IMG/VR virus record: IMGVR_UViG_3300010885_021922
Span: 1 to 41,634 of that record
Origin: a virus
Strand: one strand, 5' to 3'
Length of the DNA: 41,634 bases
Part shown: one piece after another, positions 34,288 through 40,403 of the stretch
Layout of the letters: the number at the start of each line of letters is the position of its first letter
How positions within the stretch are numbered: the first letter of the stretch is position 1
Notes under the pieces: model-generated
Databases searched by the model: none
Seen by the model: the letters and a program-made list of their open reading frames with translations, nothing else
Told to the model about the DNA's origin: nothing
Translations under genes and position numbers: made by a program

Positions 34288-34712
34288 CAGAGCACCTTGA
34301 TGCCAGCATACAGTGCGGGGTAGTCCTTTGCCGCAATGTCGTTAATGTTCTTGTAGCCCAGACTTTCAAGCACTCCTTGGATCAGCGGGCCTTTCGCAAC
34401 CCCCAACTCTTTGTAACGGCCCAGAACGTAGTCGAGCATCGTCTTAGGGTTGTTGAACGGGACCACATCGGGGGCAGCAGACTGTGTGTTGAACACTGGG
34501 GGTGGTGGCATTGCGGATGCAGGAGCAGGAGTGGGTGCGGCCTTGGGTGCAGGAGCAGGAGTGGGTGCGGCCTTGGGTGCAACAACCTCAGCAGCTACAG
34601 CAGCTACAGCGACTTTGGCCTCATGGGGCAGTGCGTTGATCAATGAGTTCAGTGCATCTGCGTTTGCCTTCACGGCATTGGCAATGGAAATGATCGCTTC
34701 ATTACTTAACAT
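34287..34712 (-). CDS. hypothetical protein with Ala/Pro linker, 141 aa
   Basis: A 141-residue protein with three parts: a helical N-terminus (about 1-42), a low-complexity Ala-Pro-Thr linker (about 43-72) containing a duplicated APTPAPAPKA block, and a C-terminal small helical domain (NPKTMLDYVLGRYKELGVAKG, LESLGYKNINDIAAKDYPALYAGIKVL). The layout suggests a two-domain adaptor, perhaps DNA- or protein-binding; no family is recognised. It stands at the head of the recombination operon between the RHH-like gene and DUF2800 and overlaps both. Confidence 0.6.
   Translation of the reverse strand: MLSNEAIISIANAVKANADALNSLINALPHEAKVAVAAVAAEVVAPKAAPTPAPAPKAAPTPAPASAMPPPPVFNTQSAAPDVVPFNNPKTMLDYVLGRYKELGVAKGPLIQGVLESLGYKNINDIAAKDYPALYAGIKVL
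34519..34578 (-). repeat. 30-bp perfect tandem duplication
   Basis: Positions 34519-34548 and 34549-34578 are identical 30-bp units inside the Ala/Pro linker of the 141-residue protein. The reading frame is kept, so the second copy adds 10 residues to a flexible linker. A recent slippage event is likely. Confidence 0.9.
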
Positions 34713-34893
34713 CTGGATTTCCTTGGATAGTTACAGGGGGAGTGAGAATGAGTCGTTCATTGACGATTGACTCGATTACTTCGCGCAAAACGGCAGACGG
34801 TGTAGTCACTCCAATTTTGGCGCGAAATGCTTTGTAGACAGCAGGGGATACCCTGACTGTCAGGAAGTGGGTTTTGACTTTCTTTGGTTTCAT
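34702..34893 (-). CDS. ribbon-helix-helix-like small DNA-binding protein
   Basis: A 63-residue protein with a basic start, a beta strand with alternating residues (THFLTVRVSPAVYKAFRAKIG) and two following helices (TPSAVLREVIESIVNERL), the pattern of MetJ/Arc-type ribbon-helix-helix repressors. It is the first gene of the leftward replication operon, divergent from the methyltransferase gene over a 67-bp gap, a good place for an autoregulator. No Shine-Dalgarno is seen before its ATG. Classification is by pattern only. Confidence 0.6.
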   Translation of the reverse strand: MKPKKVKTHFLTVRVSPAVYKAFRAKIGVTTPSAVLREVIESIVNERLILTPPVTIQGNPDVK

Positions 34894-34900
34894 GATTTAA

Positions 34901-34909
34901 ATAGTACCA
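34901..34909 (-). promoter_or_regulatory. candidate extended -10 promoter for the replication operon
   Basis: On the minus strand TGGTACTAT reads as an extended -10 element (TG, one base, TACTAT at 34906-34901) in the 67-bp gap between divergent genes. No good -35 is seen, which extended -10 promoters can tolerate. Transcription would start about 7 bp downstream, nearly at the ATG of the RHH-like gene at 34893, so the mRNA would be leaderless or almost so. Confidence 0.35.
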
Positions 34910-34960
34910 CGAAACCACACAACGTGCTAGACTTGCGAAAATAAATTTTAGAGAGTAGTA

Positions 34961-35836
34961 ATGTCAGCTTATTACAACGAGATAGACCCTTATGCTGTTC
35001 AGTGGATGAGGAACCTAATCACAGAAGGCTTGATTGCCAAAGGAATCGTGGATGATAGGTCAATATCAGATGTCAAACCTTCCGAGTTGGCTGGTTTCAT
35101 CCAATGTCACTTCTTCGCAGGTATCGGAGGCTGGAGCCACGCTCTCAGACTCGCAGGATGGGGTGATGACAGACCAGTGTGGACAGGATCATGCCCTTGT
35201 CAACCTTTCAGCACGGCAGGCAAAGGAGCAGGAACTACTGACGAGCGGCACCTATGGCCGCATTGGTTCCATCTTATACGGGCAGTCAGACCTCAAGTTG
35301 TCTTTGGTGAACAGGTTGAAGCAGCGATTAACCACGGGTGGCTCGACCTTGTTCAAGATGACCTGGAAGGAGAAGGTTACGCCTTCGCTCCAGTCGGTCT
35401 ACCTGCTGCGTGCGTCGGGGCACCGCACATCAGACAGCGACTCTGGTTCGTGGCCGACTCCAGATTGTCACAACAGCAGAGATGGGACGAATCTCAGGAA
35501 GGACTGCAACATAGGAGAGGGGATGCACGGGGTGAGCCTACATCATGCTGTTCACCTCTTGGCGCAGATGGCATCTTGGCCGACAACAACAACACGGGAT
35601 TGGAAAGACGGCAGTCAGTGCGACAACGTACCACTGAACAGTCTCCTTGGCAGGACGGTCTGGTTAACTGGCTCCCCTGTCGCGATGGAAAAGCAAGGCC
35701 AGTTGAACCCGGCACATTCCCGCTGGCTCATGGGATACCCAATCGAGTGGGACGCTTGCGCGCCTATGGTAACGCGATTGTCCCGCAAGTCGCTGCTGAA
35801 GTGATTAGAGCCTACATGGAGTGTCAACCCAAATGA
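34961..35836 (+). CDS. C5 cytosine-specific DNA methyltransferase
   Basis: A 291-residue phage cytosine methyltransferase. Motif I FAGIGG at 52-57 (AdoMet binding), motif IV GSCPCQPFS with catalytic Cys80, an EQV in place of the usual ENV of motif VI (Glu117), RQRLWFVA as motif VIII, and YGNAIVPQVAAE as motifs IX/X near the C-terminus. It would methylate phage DNA and protect it from host restriction. The region between motifs VIII and X (about 165-255) is a poorly structured Arg/Gln/Ser-rich stretch that coincides with the strongest part of an overlapping reading frame. Ribosome site AGAGAG; the stop overlaps the next ATG (ATGA). Confidence 0.9.
   Translation: MSAYYNEIDPYAVQWMRNLITEGLIAKGIVDDRSISDVKPSELAGFIQCHFFAGIGGWSHALRLAGWGDDRPVWTGSCPCQPFSTAGKGAGTTDERHLWPHWFHLIRAVRPQVVFGEQVEAAINHGWLDLVQDDLEGEGYAFAPVGLPAACVGAPHIRQRLWFVADSRLSQQQRWDESQEGLQHRRGDARGEPTSCCSPLGADGILADNNNTGLERRQSVRQRTTEQSPWQDGLVNWLPCRDGKARPVEPGTFPLAHGIPNRVGRLRAYGNAIVPQVAAEVIRAYMECQPK
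35034..35804 (+). CDS. overlapping +1-frame ORF inside the methyltransferase gene (dual coding)
   Basis: A 256-residue ORF wholly inside the methyltransferase gene in the +1 frame. It does not look like a random shadow: it has protein-like segments that I recall from many phage and prophage ORFs overlapping similar methyltransferases, namely LVNLSARQAKEQELLTSGTYG, GSTLFKMTWKEKVTPS, SWPTPDCHNSRDG, SWPTTTTRDWKDG and a C-terminal NPAHSRWLMGYPIEWDACAP. The repeated WPT...D.KDG units and the WLMGYPxEWDxCAP end are the hallmarks. No strong ribosome site was found, so translation might use coupling or frameshifting. Function unknown. Confidence 0.5.
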   Translation: MPKESWMIGQYQMSNLPSWLVSSNVTSSQVSEAGATLSDSQDGVMTDQCGQDHALVNLSARQAKEQELLTSGTYGRIGSILYGQSDLKLSLVNRLKQRLTTGGSTLFKMTWKEKVTPSLQSVYLLRASGHRTSDSDSGSWPTPDCHNSRDGTNLRKDCNIGEGMHGVSLHHAVHLLAQMASWPTTTTRDWKDGSQCDNVPLNSLLGRTVWLTGSPVAMEKQGQLNPAHSRWLMGYPIEWDACAPMVTRLSRKSLLK

Positions 35837-38289
35837 ACACCGTCCCAATCATGCAACACCCATCCTCAATTGACGCATACATCAGACACGGATGGAGCCT
35901 GATTCCGATTCCACCGGGAACGAAGGGACCGACAACGGTAGGGTGGAATCTCAAAGGAAACGCAGTCAAGATCTCGGACGATCTACCGTATGGTTCAGGC
36001 ATCGGGCTGGCCCATGCATACAGTGGCACGATGGCGTTTGACATTGATCATTGGGACAACACCCTTGAGATACTACGTCAGCGAGGGATCGACCTTCAGA
36101 TTCTGTATGACGCCCCCGATGCGGTGATCATCGACTCTGGCAGACCGGGTCACGGCAAACTGTTGTACTCGATGCCTTTTGGTCTGGTTCTACCAACCAA
36201 GAAGAAAGTCGACCAGCACATTACAGCATTTGAGTTGCGTTGCGGTACTGCAGGGGGACTTACGGTTCAGGATGTACTGCCACCGTCAATCCACCCCATC
36301 ACCAATCAACCTTATCGGTGGGCCGGTCTTGGCAATTGGCAACGACCACCAACCATCCCTCAACCCCTGCTCGATCTGTGGCATGAGATGCTGGCGCAAA
36401 ATGATGCCCCATCATCCACCGGGGTGACCCCCTCTGAGCCACTTGATTGGGACGAGATCACATCGGCAGTGAATGCAGTAGATCCGGACTGCTCGAGAGA
36501 TGAGTGGATCACCATAGGCATGGCACTGCACACCACAGGGGAACCGGGATTCAAGGTATGGAGGGAGTGGTCAGTCAAGGGAACCAAGTTTCCAGGGGAG
36601 CGCGAGATCGTCAAGCAGTGGACAAGCTTCGATTCGGGCAAAGCGACCACGGTCAAGATGGGCAGCTTGTTCCACATAGCCAAGCAGCATGGATGGTCCA
36701 AACCACCCATTGATGTGACCGGACTCTTCCCATCGAATGTGATCACCCCAGAGCAGCTACTGGCGGGACTTCACGCACCTATCCCCAACATCGACCTTAC
36801 CCTGTTCCCCAAGGTGCTGGCGCACCACGCCCACCAAGTGAGTGAGCAAATAGGGTGTGACCCCTTGGTGCCACTTTTTTCCGGCCTTGCAGCGGTGTGC
36901 GGGGTGATCGACGCACGCATCAGACTCGAGTTGATGAATGGTTACAGGGTGCCTCCTGTGTTATGGTTAATGACCATCGGTGCGCCGGCCGACAAGAAGA
37001 CACCGGGTGCGAAGCCAATGATGCACACCCTTGGCGACCTTGAGCGAGAAGACATGCCCGCATACGCCAAGGCACTCAAAGATTGGGAATATGCCGAAGT
37101 GACATACGGTGCAGCCGATAAATCAAACGTCGAACTGCTCAAGAGTGCCGACTATGCAGCGGGGGTTACACCTCTGAACACTCTGCCACCTAAGCCAATC
37201 AAGCCCGTCCCCCTTCGCATCACTGTATCGGACATCACTTCTCAAAAGCTGGTCTATCACGTAGCGGAACGCCCTCGGGGTGTGCTGTGTCACCTCGACG
37301 AGATGAGTTCGTGGATACGCAAGATGGCAGACTCATCGTCAGGTGATGATAGAGCCACCTGGACACAAAGCTACGAGGCAAACGACTACATCGCAGACCG
37401 GGTAGGGACCGGGTCGACTACTTGCATCAATTTCGCAGTCAGCATATATGGAAACGTGCAACCCAAAGTACTTGAAAAGAACATCACATCATTGACCGGT
37501 GACGGGTTGCTGCAACGCTTTTTGTTTGCTAATCTGAGAGGGTCGTACACCAAATTAGGTGAGCCTGACATGCCCTGCGGATCTGAGGCGTGGGATAACT
37601 TGCTGCGCCTCACTCACGCACTGCCTCAGAGAATCTACACGATGAGTGACGGAGCCTACCGGGTATATCGTGAATTTCAGCGATGGTATGAGGGTGCAAA
37701 GCGCGACGAGCGACTGACGATGGCGGCAGATGATTACATGACAGCATTTGGCAAGCTCGAGGGCACTGCGGGCCGATTGTGTCTATTGTTTCATGTCATG
37801 GAGTCCCCATTCGACCCCCAAGTGTCGATTGATGTGGTGCAAAGAGTTGTGAAGCTCGTTAAGACGTACCTGATACCGTCCTTCCGGTTCACTCTTGGTG
37901 AAGTGGGCGGTATCGACACCTTAAGCTCTTTCCTATCTGACCTTGTCATCCAGTACTCGGATCAGTCTGTAATAAGCCTACGCGACATCAAACGATCAGC
38001 CAAGCGTCGATTTGAGAAAATGAATACCCAGGTAGTCACCGACATCGTTATTGCAGCAATGGTCGAAATGGAGGTCGCCGGGTGGGTGATTAGGACTGAT
38101 GACCTGACGAAAGAAAAACAAGGATATGCGACGTGGGCTATTAACCCGATCCTGGTCACAATCTTTGCGAGTCACCGCAAGTCAGTGATTGATGCAAAGA
38201 TGCGGATTAAAGAACAGATCATCAGTAGAACAGGATCCGAAAAAAAGCCCCATGTGCATGGGGCTAATGACCTGCAGGGAATGTTCTAG
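35833..38289 (+). CDS. primase-polymerase / DUF3987 helicase-like protein
   Basis: An 818-residue replication initiator-type protein. Residues about 5-170: Prim-Pol domain with the catalytic D-x-D as MAFDIDHWD and the HGKLLYS motif. Residues about 203-285: PriCT-2 type domain (ITSAVNAVDPDCSRDEWITIGMALH, VWREWSVKGTKF, GSLFHIAKQHGW). Residues about 318-750: DUF3987 helicase-like ATPase, with GAPADKKTPGAKP where a Walker A loop is expected (Lys in place of the second Gly) and GVLCHLDEMSSW as Walker B. It would make primers and unwind DNA for the phage polymerase. ATG 35833 overlaps the methyltransferase stop (ATGA) and is preferred over GTG 35821. The 3' end contains a terminator for the opposite strand. 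Confidence 0.85.
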   Translation: MNTVPIMQHPSSIDAYIRHGWSLIPIPPGTKGPTTVGWNLKGNAVKISDDLPYGSGIGLAHAYSGTMAFDIDHWDNTLEILRQRGIDLQILYDAPDAVIIDSGRPGHGKLLYSMPFGLVLPTKKKVDQHITAFELRCGTAGGLTVQDVLPPSIHPITNQPYRWAGLGNWQRPPTIPQPLLDLWHEMLAQNDAPSSTGVTPSEPLDWDEITSAVNAVDPDCSRDEWITIGMALHTTGEPGFKVWREWSVKGTKFPGEREIVKQWTSFDSGKATTVKMGSLFHIAKQHGWSKPPIDVTGLFPSNVITPEQLLAGLHAPIPNIDLTLFPKVLAHHAHQVSEQIGCDPLVPLFSGLAAVCGVIDARIRLELMNGYRVPPVLWLMTIGAPADKKTPGAKPMMHTLGDLEREDMPAYAKALKDWEYAEVTYGAADKSNVELLKSADYAAGVTPLNTLPPKPIKPVPLRITVSDITSQKLVYHVAERPRGVLCHLDEMSSWIRKMADSSSGDDRATWTQSYEANDYIADRVGTGSTTCINFAVSIYGNVQPKVLEKNITSLTGDGLLQRFLFANLRGSYTKLGEPDMPCGSEAWDNLLRLTHALPQRIYTMSDGAYRVYREFQRWYEGAKRDERLTMAADDYMTAFGKLEGTAGRLCLLFHVMESPFDPQVSIDVVQRVVKLVKTYLIPSFRFTLGEVGGIDTLSSFLSDLVIQYSDQSVISLRDIKRSAKRRFEKMNTQVVTDIVIAAMVEMEVAGWVIRTDDLTKEKQGYATWAINPILVTIFASHRKSVIDAKMRIKEQIISRTGSEKKPHVHGANDLQGMF
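38240..38265 (-). terminator. intrinsic terminator of the leftward early operon
   Basis: A perfect 9-bp stem (AGCCCCATG at 38246-38254, CATGGGGCT at 38257-38265) is followed on the minus strand by a run of six or seven T. It stops leftward transcripts that leave the HTH regulator gene at 38298. The element lies inside the coding end of the rightward primase gene, where it encodes KKPHVHGAN. Confidence 0.85.
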
Positions 38290-38297
38290 AAACCCCG

Positions 38298-38531
38298 TCA
38301 GGTGTCGGAGAGGGAGCCGACGAATGCATTATGAACCTCGGGGCATAAAGTCTCAAAGATTTGCAACACCTCGATGAGTCGACCTACCACAGCAGCCGGT
38401 GACCTTTCACCACTGATCCACTTCCTGAGGGTGGGCACTGGCACTCCGAGATACATCGCACACTCAGTGATTGACATGCGGCGACGCACCATAAGTTCCT
38501 TTATCTGCTGCGGAATTGTCATAGTATCCAT
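38298..38531 (-). CDS. helix-turn-helix regulator (XRE/Cro-like)
   Basis: A 77-residue protein with an HTH of the Cro/XRE type: IPQQIKELMVRRRMSITECAMYLGVPVPTLRKWISGERSP, in which SITECAMYLGVPVPTLRKWISG supplies both helices of the motif over about 22 residues. It is the last gene of the leftward early operon, followed by an intrinsic terminator, and may be the protein that binds the palindromic sites in the hub. ATG 38531 has GGAG 9 bp upstream; ATG 38522 is an alternative. Confidence 0.75.
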   Translation of the reverse strand: MDTMTIPQQIKELMVRRRMSITECAMYLGVPVPTLRKWISGERSPAAVVGRLIEVLQIFETLCPEVHNAFVGSLSDT

Positions 38532-38534
38532 GGG

Positions 38535-38597
38535 TTACTTCTCCAGCACGAGTATAAACAGTGCCACGATTATGAATAATACGAGTGTCGTAATCAT
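38535..38597 (-). CDS. possible 20-residue hydrophobic peptide
   Basis: A short ORF encoding MITTLVLFIIVALFILVLEK, a single membrane-spanning segment. It ends 3 bp before the HTH gene, and its last codons form the ribosome site of that gene. Its own ribosome site is weak. It could be a small membrane peptide or a leader; the hydrophobic pattern is unlikely to be pure noise but proof is lacking. Confidence 0.3.
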   Translation of the reverse strand: MITTLVLFIIVALFILVLEK

Positions 38598-38724
38598 GAT
38601 GTCGCAAGTTCAATCCTCGCTGGTATTGGTACTTTTTTGTATCTCAAGATATGTTTCCTTTCGTAAGTATTCCGGTTTCGATCAAATGCTGTTGCTATCG
38701 AGAATTGTTGTTATAGCCAGCGGC

Positions 38725-39075
38725 TCATCGTCGGGCATAGTTTTCCCGAGATTCTTGAGCAACTTGGTCCAGCCTGATGAACAAGGGGAACAAGCGCGGA
38801 TTTTCAATAATGTTGTTTTCATGTGTCATCTCTTTCTCAAGCGCAGCGATTGCAGCGTCAATACGACCTTGCTCGCACTCCTCTAGCCGATAACCGTTGT
38901 CGTTCATAAAGTGCAGCATCGACAGCGCCAGCTTCATCGCCGCACATTGCTGATTCATAATATTAGTGCGGGCGGCTAGGATTGCCCGGTCACACTCAAT
39001 TGCGTCTGCCGCAGCTATCCTGTCTTCAAGTGTGCAGCCGACAGGGTGGCGCAGTCGTTGTTGTAGTGTCGTCAT
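38725..39075 (-). CDS. hypothetical early protein, 116 aa
   Basis: A 116-residue, all-helical-looking protein (LEDRIAAADAIECDRAILAARTNIMNQQCAAMKLALSMLHFM, EECEQGRIDAAIAALEKEMTHE). A strong GGAGG ribosome site stands before its ATG, which overlaps the upstream stop (ATGA). No family is recognised. The 127 bp between its end and the next small ORF (38598-38724) hold nothing convincing. Confidence 0.6.
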   Translation of the reverse strand: MTTLQQRLRHPVGCTLEDRIAAADAIECDRAILAARTNIMNQQCAAMKLALSMLHFMNDNGYRLEECEQGRIDAAIAALEKEMTHENNIIENPRLFPLFIRLDQVAQESRENYARR

Positions 39076-39248
39076 TTCTTACCTCCCGGTTTACGTATCG
39101 TGTCAGGTATAGAATTCGCGTCGGTCAGACGCTCGATTGTGATTACTCGATCACTGCACACGGGGCAGCGCTTCTCGCGAAAGACCTCGTGGCCCCTGTC
39201 GAACACCGATATTGTTTTCAGCTTGATCTCGCATTGTGTGCATTTCAC
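39072..39248 (-). CDS. small zinc-ribbon protein (NrdR-N-like), 58 aa
   Basis: With GTG 39248 as start the protein opens with M/V-KCTQC and has a second pair RCPVC 26 residues later, a C-x2-C / C-x2-C zinc ribbon with the layout of the NrdR N-terminal domain (MKCPxC...RRRECxxC..RFTTxE; here CPVCSDRVITIERL). GTG 39248 overlaps the stop of the upstream gene (GTGA), which supports it over the longer frame that begins inside that gene at 39329. It could be a small transcription factor or adaptor. Confidence 0.6.
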   Translation of the reverse strand: MKCTQCEIKLKTISVFDRGHEVFREKRCPVCSDRVITIERLTDANSIPDTIRKPGGKK

Positions 39249-39397
39249 TTCACACCCCACAGTCCAAGGGCGAAGCAAGTGAATAGGAACCCCACACCGC
39301 ACAGAAAACTCAATATCCGCCCAACCCACTTGTCGATGTCGTCGGTGTAGGGGTCAGCTTCTTTCGGTTCTTCTTCTGCAAACCATACTTTCATCAT
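39245..39397 (-). CDS. small membrane protein, 50 aa
   Basis: A 50-residue protein with an acidic N-terminal half (MKVWFAEEEPKEADPYTDD) and one C-terminal membrane segment (ILSFLCGVGFLFTCFALGLWGV). Its ATG overlaps the stop of the gene upstream (ATGATG) and its stop overlaps the GTG of the zinc-ribbon gene. The chain of overlaps strongly suggests translation although the gene is below usual length filters. A host-membrane or superinfection role is possible. Confidence 0.6.
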   Translation of the reverse strand: MMKVWFAEEEPKEADPYTDDIDKWVGRILSFLCGVGFLFTCFALGLWGVK

Positions 39398-39624
39398 GGA
39401 GTCTCCAATATTTCTGTTTCAATGCGCTCAACATCATCAGGTGTGAGCTTCCTTGTCAGCCACGGTGCCTCCCGGCCACGGCGGTCAAGCACTGTGAATT
39501 CGATTTCTGCGTAGCCGTAGCAGTCTTGGTCGCTATCGCAGTCGGGGCCGAGTGGTTCTTGCACGAAGCAGTGGTCCACCCGAATGATGCAGGGTATGCC
39601 TGACACGGTTGATACGATCGTCAT
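39394..39624 (-). CDS. hypothetical early protein, 76 aa
   Basis: A 76-residue acidic protein with several Cys (IPCIIRVDHCFVQEPLGPDCDSDQDCYGYAEIEFTVLDRRG) and a helical C-terminus (LTPDDVERIETEILET). ATG 39624 overlaps the upstream stop (ATGA), so the longer frame from 39651 is not used. The beta-strand and Asp/Cys pattern could bind metal; no family is recognised. Confidence 0.6.
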   Translation of the reverse strand: MTIVSTVSGIPCIIRVDHCFVQEPLGPDCDSDQDCYGYAEIEFTVLDRRGREAPWLTRKLTPDDVERIETEILETP

Positions 39625-39830
39625 ATCTTTACCCTCAGTTGGTGGTCCCATTCAGCAAGCCAAGATGTCGACATGTCTTCAGTGTCGGGGTGACCCTCCG
39701 ATGCGTCGGCAATCACACGTACAGCGTCCGACAGTGCGGCCAGGAGAGTCGACATAGCCTGAGGTCGTGGTTTGGGGTGAATGTACAACATGCGCTCCAA
39801 TTCCTCTGGCGCCAGTACTAAGATGCTCAT
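39621..39830 (-). CDS. hypothetical early protein, 69 aa
   Basis: A 69-residue protein of mixed helical character (LAPEELERMLYIH, MSTLLAALSDAVRVIADASEG, WLAEWDHQLRVKI). A GAGAGGGA ribosome site precedes ATG 39830, and its stop overlaps the next ATG. Unknown function. Confidence 0.6.
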   Translation of the reverse strand: MSILVLAPEELERMLYIHPKPRPQAMSTLLAALSDAVRVIADASEGHPDTEDMSTSWLAEWDHQLRVKI

Positions 39831-39844
39831 TTTGGTATTCCCTC

Positions 39845-40033
39845 TCAGTGTGGTAAGTCGGCCAGCTTGTCATAACACAAGCACAAGAGTCCACATACGA
39901 CAGATGTGATTAGGGCAAACCCTACATTGCGGAGTTCACAGAATCCCGCAAACAGGATCGCGACCCCAATCAGTACGATCGCGATGAATCCAAAGATCCT
40001 GGACAACATCGCGTAATATGATAGGTGGTTCAT
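39845..40033 (-). CDS. small membrane protein with two membrane segments
   Basis: A 62-residue protein with two hydrophobic segments (IFGFIAIVLIGVAILFAGF and VGFALITSVVCGLLCLC) and short polar ends, thus a likely inner-membrane hairpin. The ATG overlaps the upstream stop (ATGA). It might modify host membrane functions early in infection; this is inference from topology and position. Confidence 0.65.
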   Translation of the reverse strand: MNHLSYYAMLSRIFGFIAIVLIGVAILFAGFCELRNVGFALITSVVCGLLCLCYDKLADLPH

Positions 40034-40326
40034 ATCATCCCCTTAAGTTCAATCTTTACCCGCTTTGCAACATCACCGCGCCATGCTTTGGCATTGCTCA
40101 GGAAATAGAGCACGATAGACTTTCCATCATCGGCACCGTAGTAGTCCCTGGAAGTATTCATTGTTGACATGGCTTGAAGGTAGGGGACCGCGCCAAAGTA
40201 TGGTTTTTTCCAATCAGCTTGAATTTCTTGGGCGATAGCGCGAAGTGTGCGGATCTTGAAGTCACCTAACAGCCCATCAATGCATTTGGGGTCAGATCCC
40301 ACTCTGACTTGGGGTTTATAGCTCAT
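40030..40326 (-). CDS. conserved-looking phage protein, 98 aa
   Basis: A 98-residue soluble protein. YFGAVPYLQAMSTM, DYYGADDGKSIVLYFLSNAKAWRGDVAKRVKIELK form a pattern I recognise from uncharacterised phage early proteins (YFGAVPYLxAM ... GxDxGKSIVxYFLxNAxxWRG). No catalytic site is evident. It stands after an attenuator-like hairpin and overlaps the next gene by ATGA. Confidence 0.65.
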   Translation of the reverse strand: MSYKPQVRVGSDPKCIDGLLGDFKIRTLRAIAQEIQADWKKPYFGAVPYLQAMSTMNTSRDYYGADDGKSIVLYFLSNAKAWRGDVAKRVKIELKGMI

Positions 40327-40359
40327 GGTAATTTTCCTTTACAGTTATTGGTATCGGCC

Positions 40360-40392
40360 AAAAATAGCCCGTAAGCCCGCTAGAACGGGCTT
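40360..40392 (-). terminator. attenuator-like terminator behind the gp88-like gene
   Basis: On the minus strand AAGCCCG (40392-40386) and CGGGCTT (40379-40373) form a perfect 7-bp stem. A third arm CGGGCT (40371-40366) directly before a T5 run (40364-40360) can pair instead with the first arm. Two alternative hairpins, only the second next to the U-run, suggest partial termination between the first and the remaining early genes. Confidence 0.6.
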
Positions 40393-40403
40393 GCAGTCGA
40401 CCT

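Noticed and set aside
38600-38630. tRNA-like 3' part (GCAAGTTCAATCCTCGC) on the plus strand
   Set aside because: The T-stem has a mismatch, and no anticodon arm with a 5-bp stem and 7-nt loop or matching acceptor stem could be built.
39679-39894. 71-residue minus-strand ORF overlapping the 39621-39830 gene
   Set aside because: The overlapping frame has a good ribosome site and ATGA coupling; this one has neither and a random composition.
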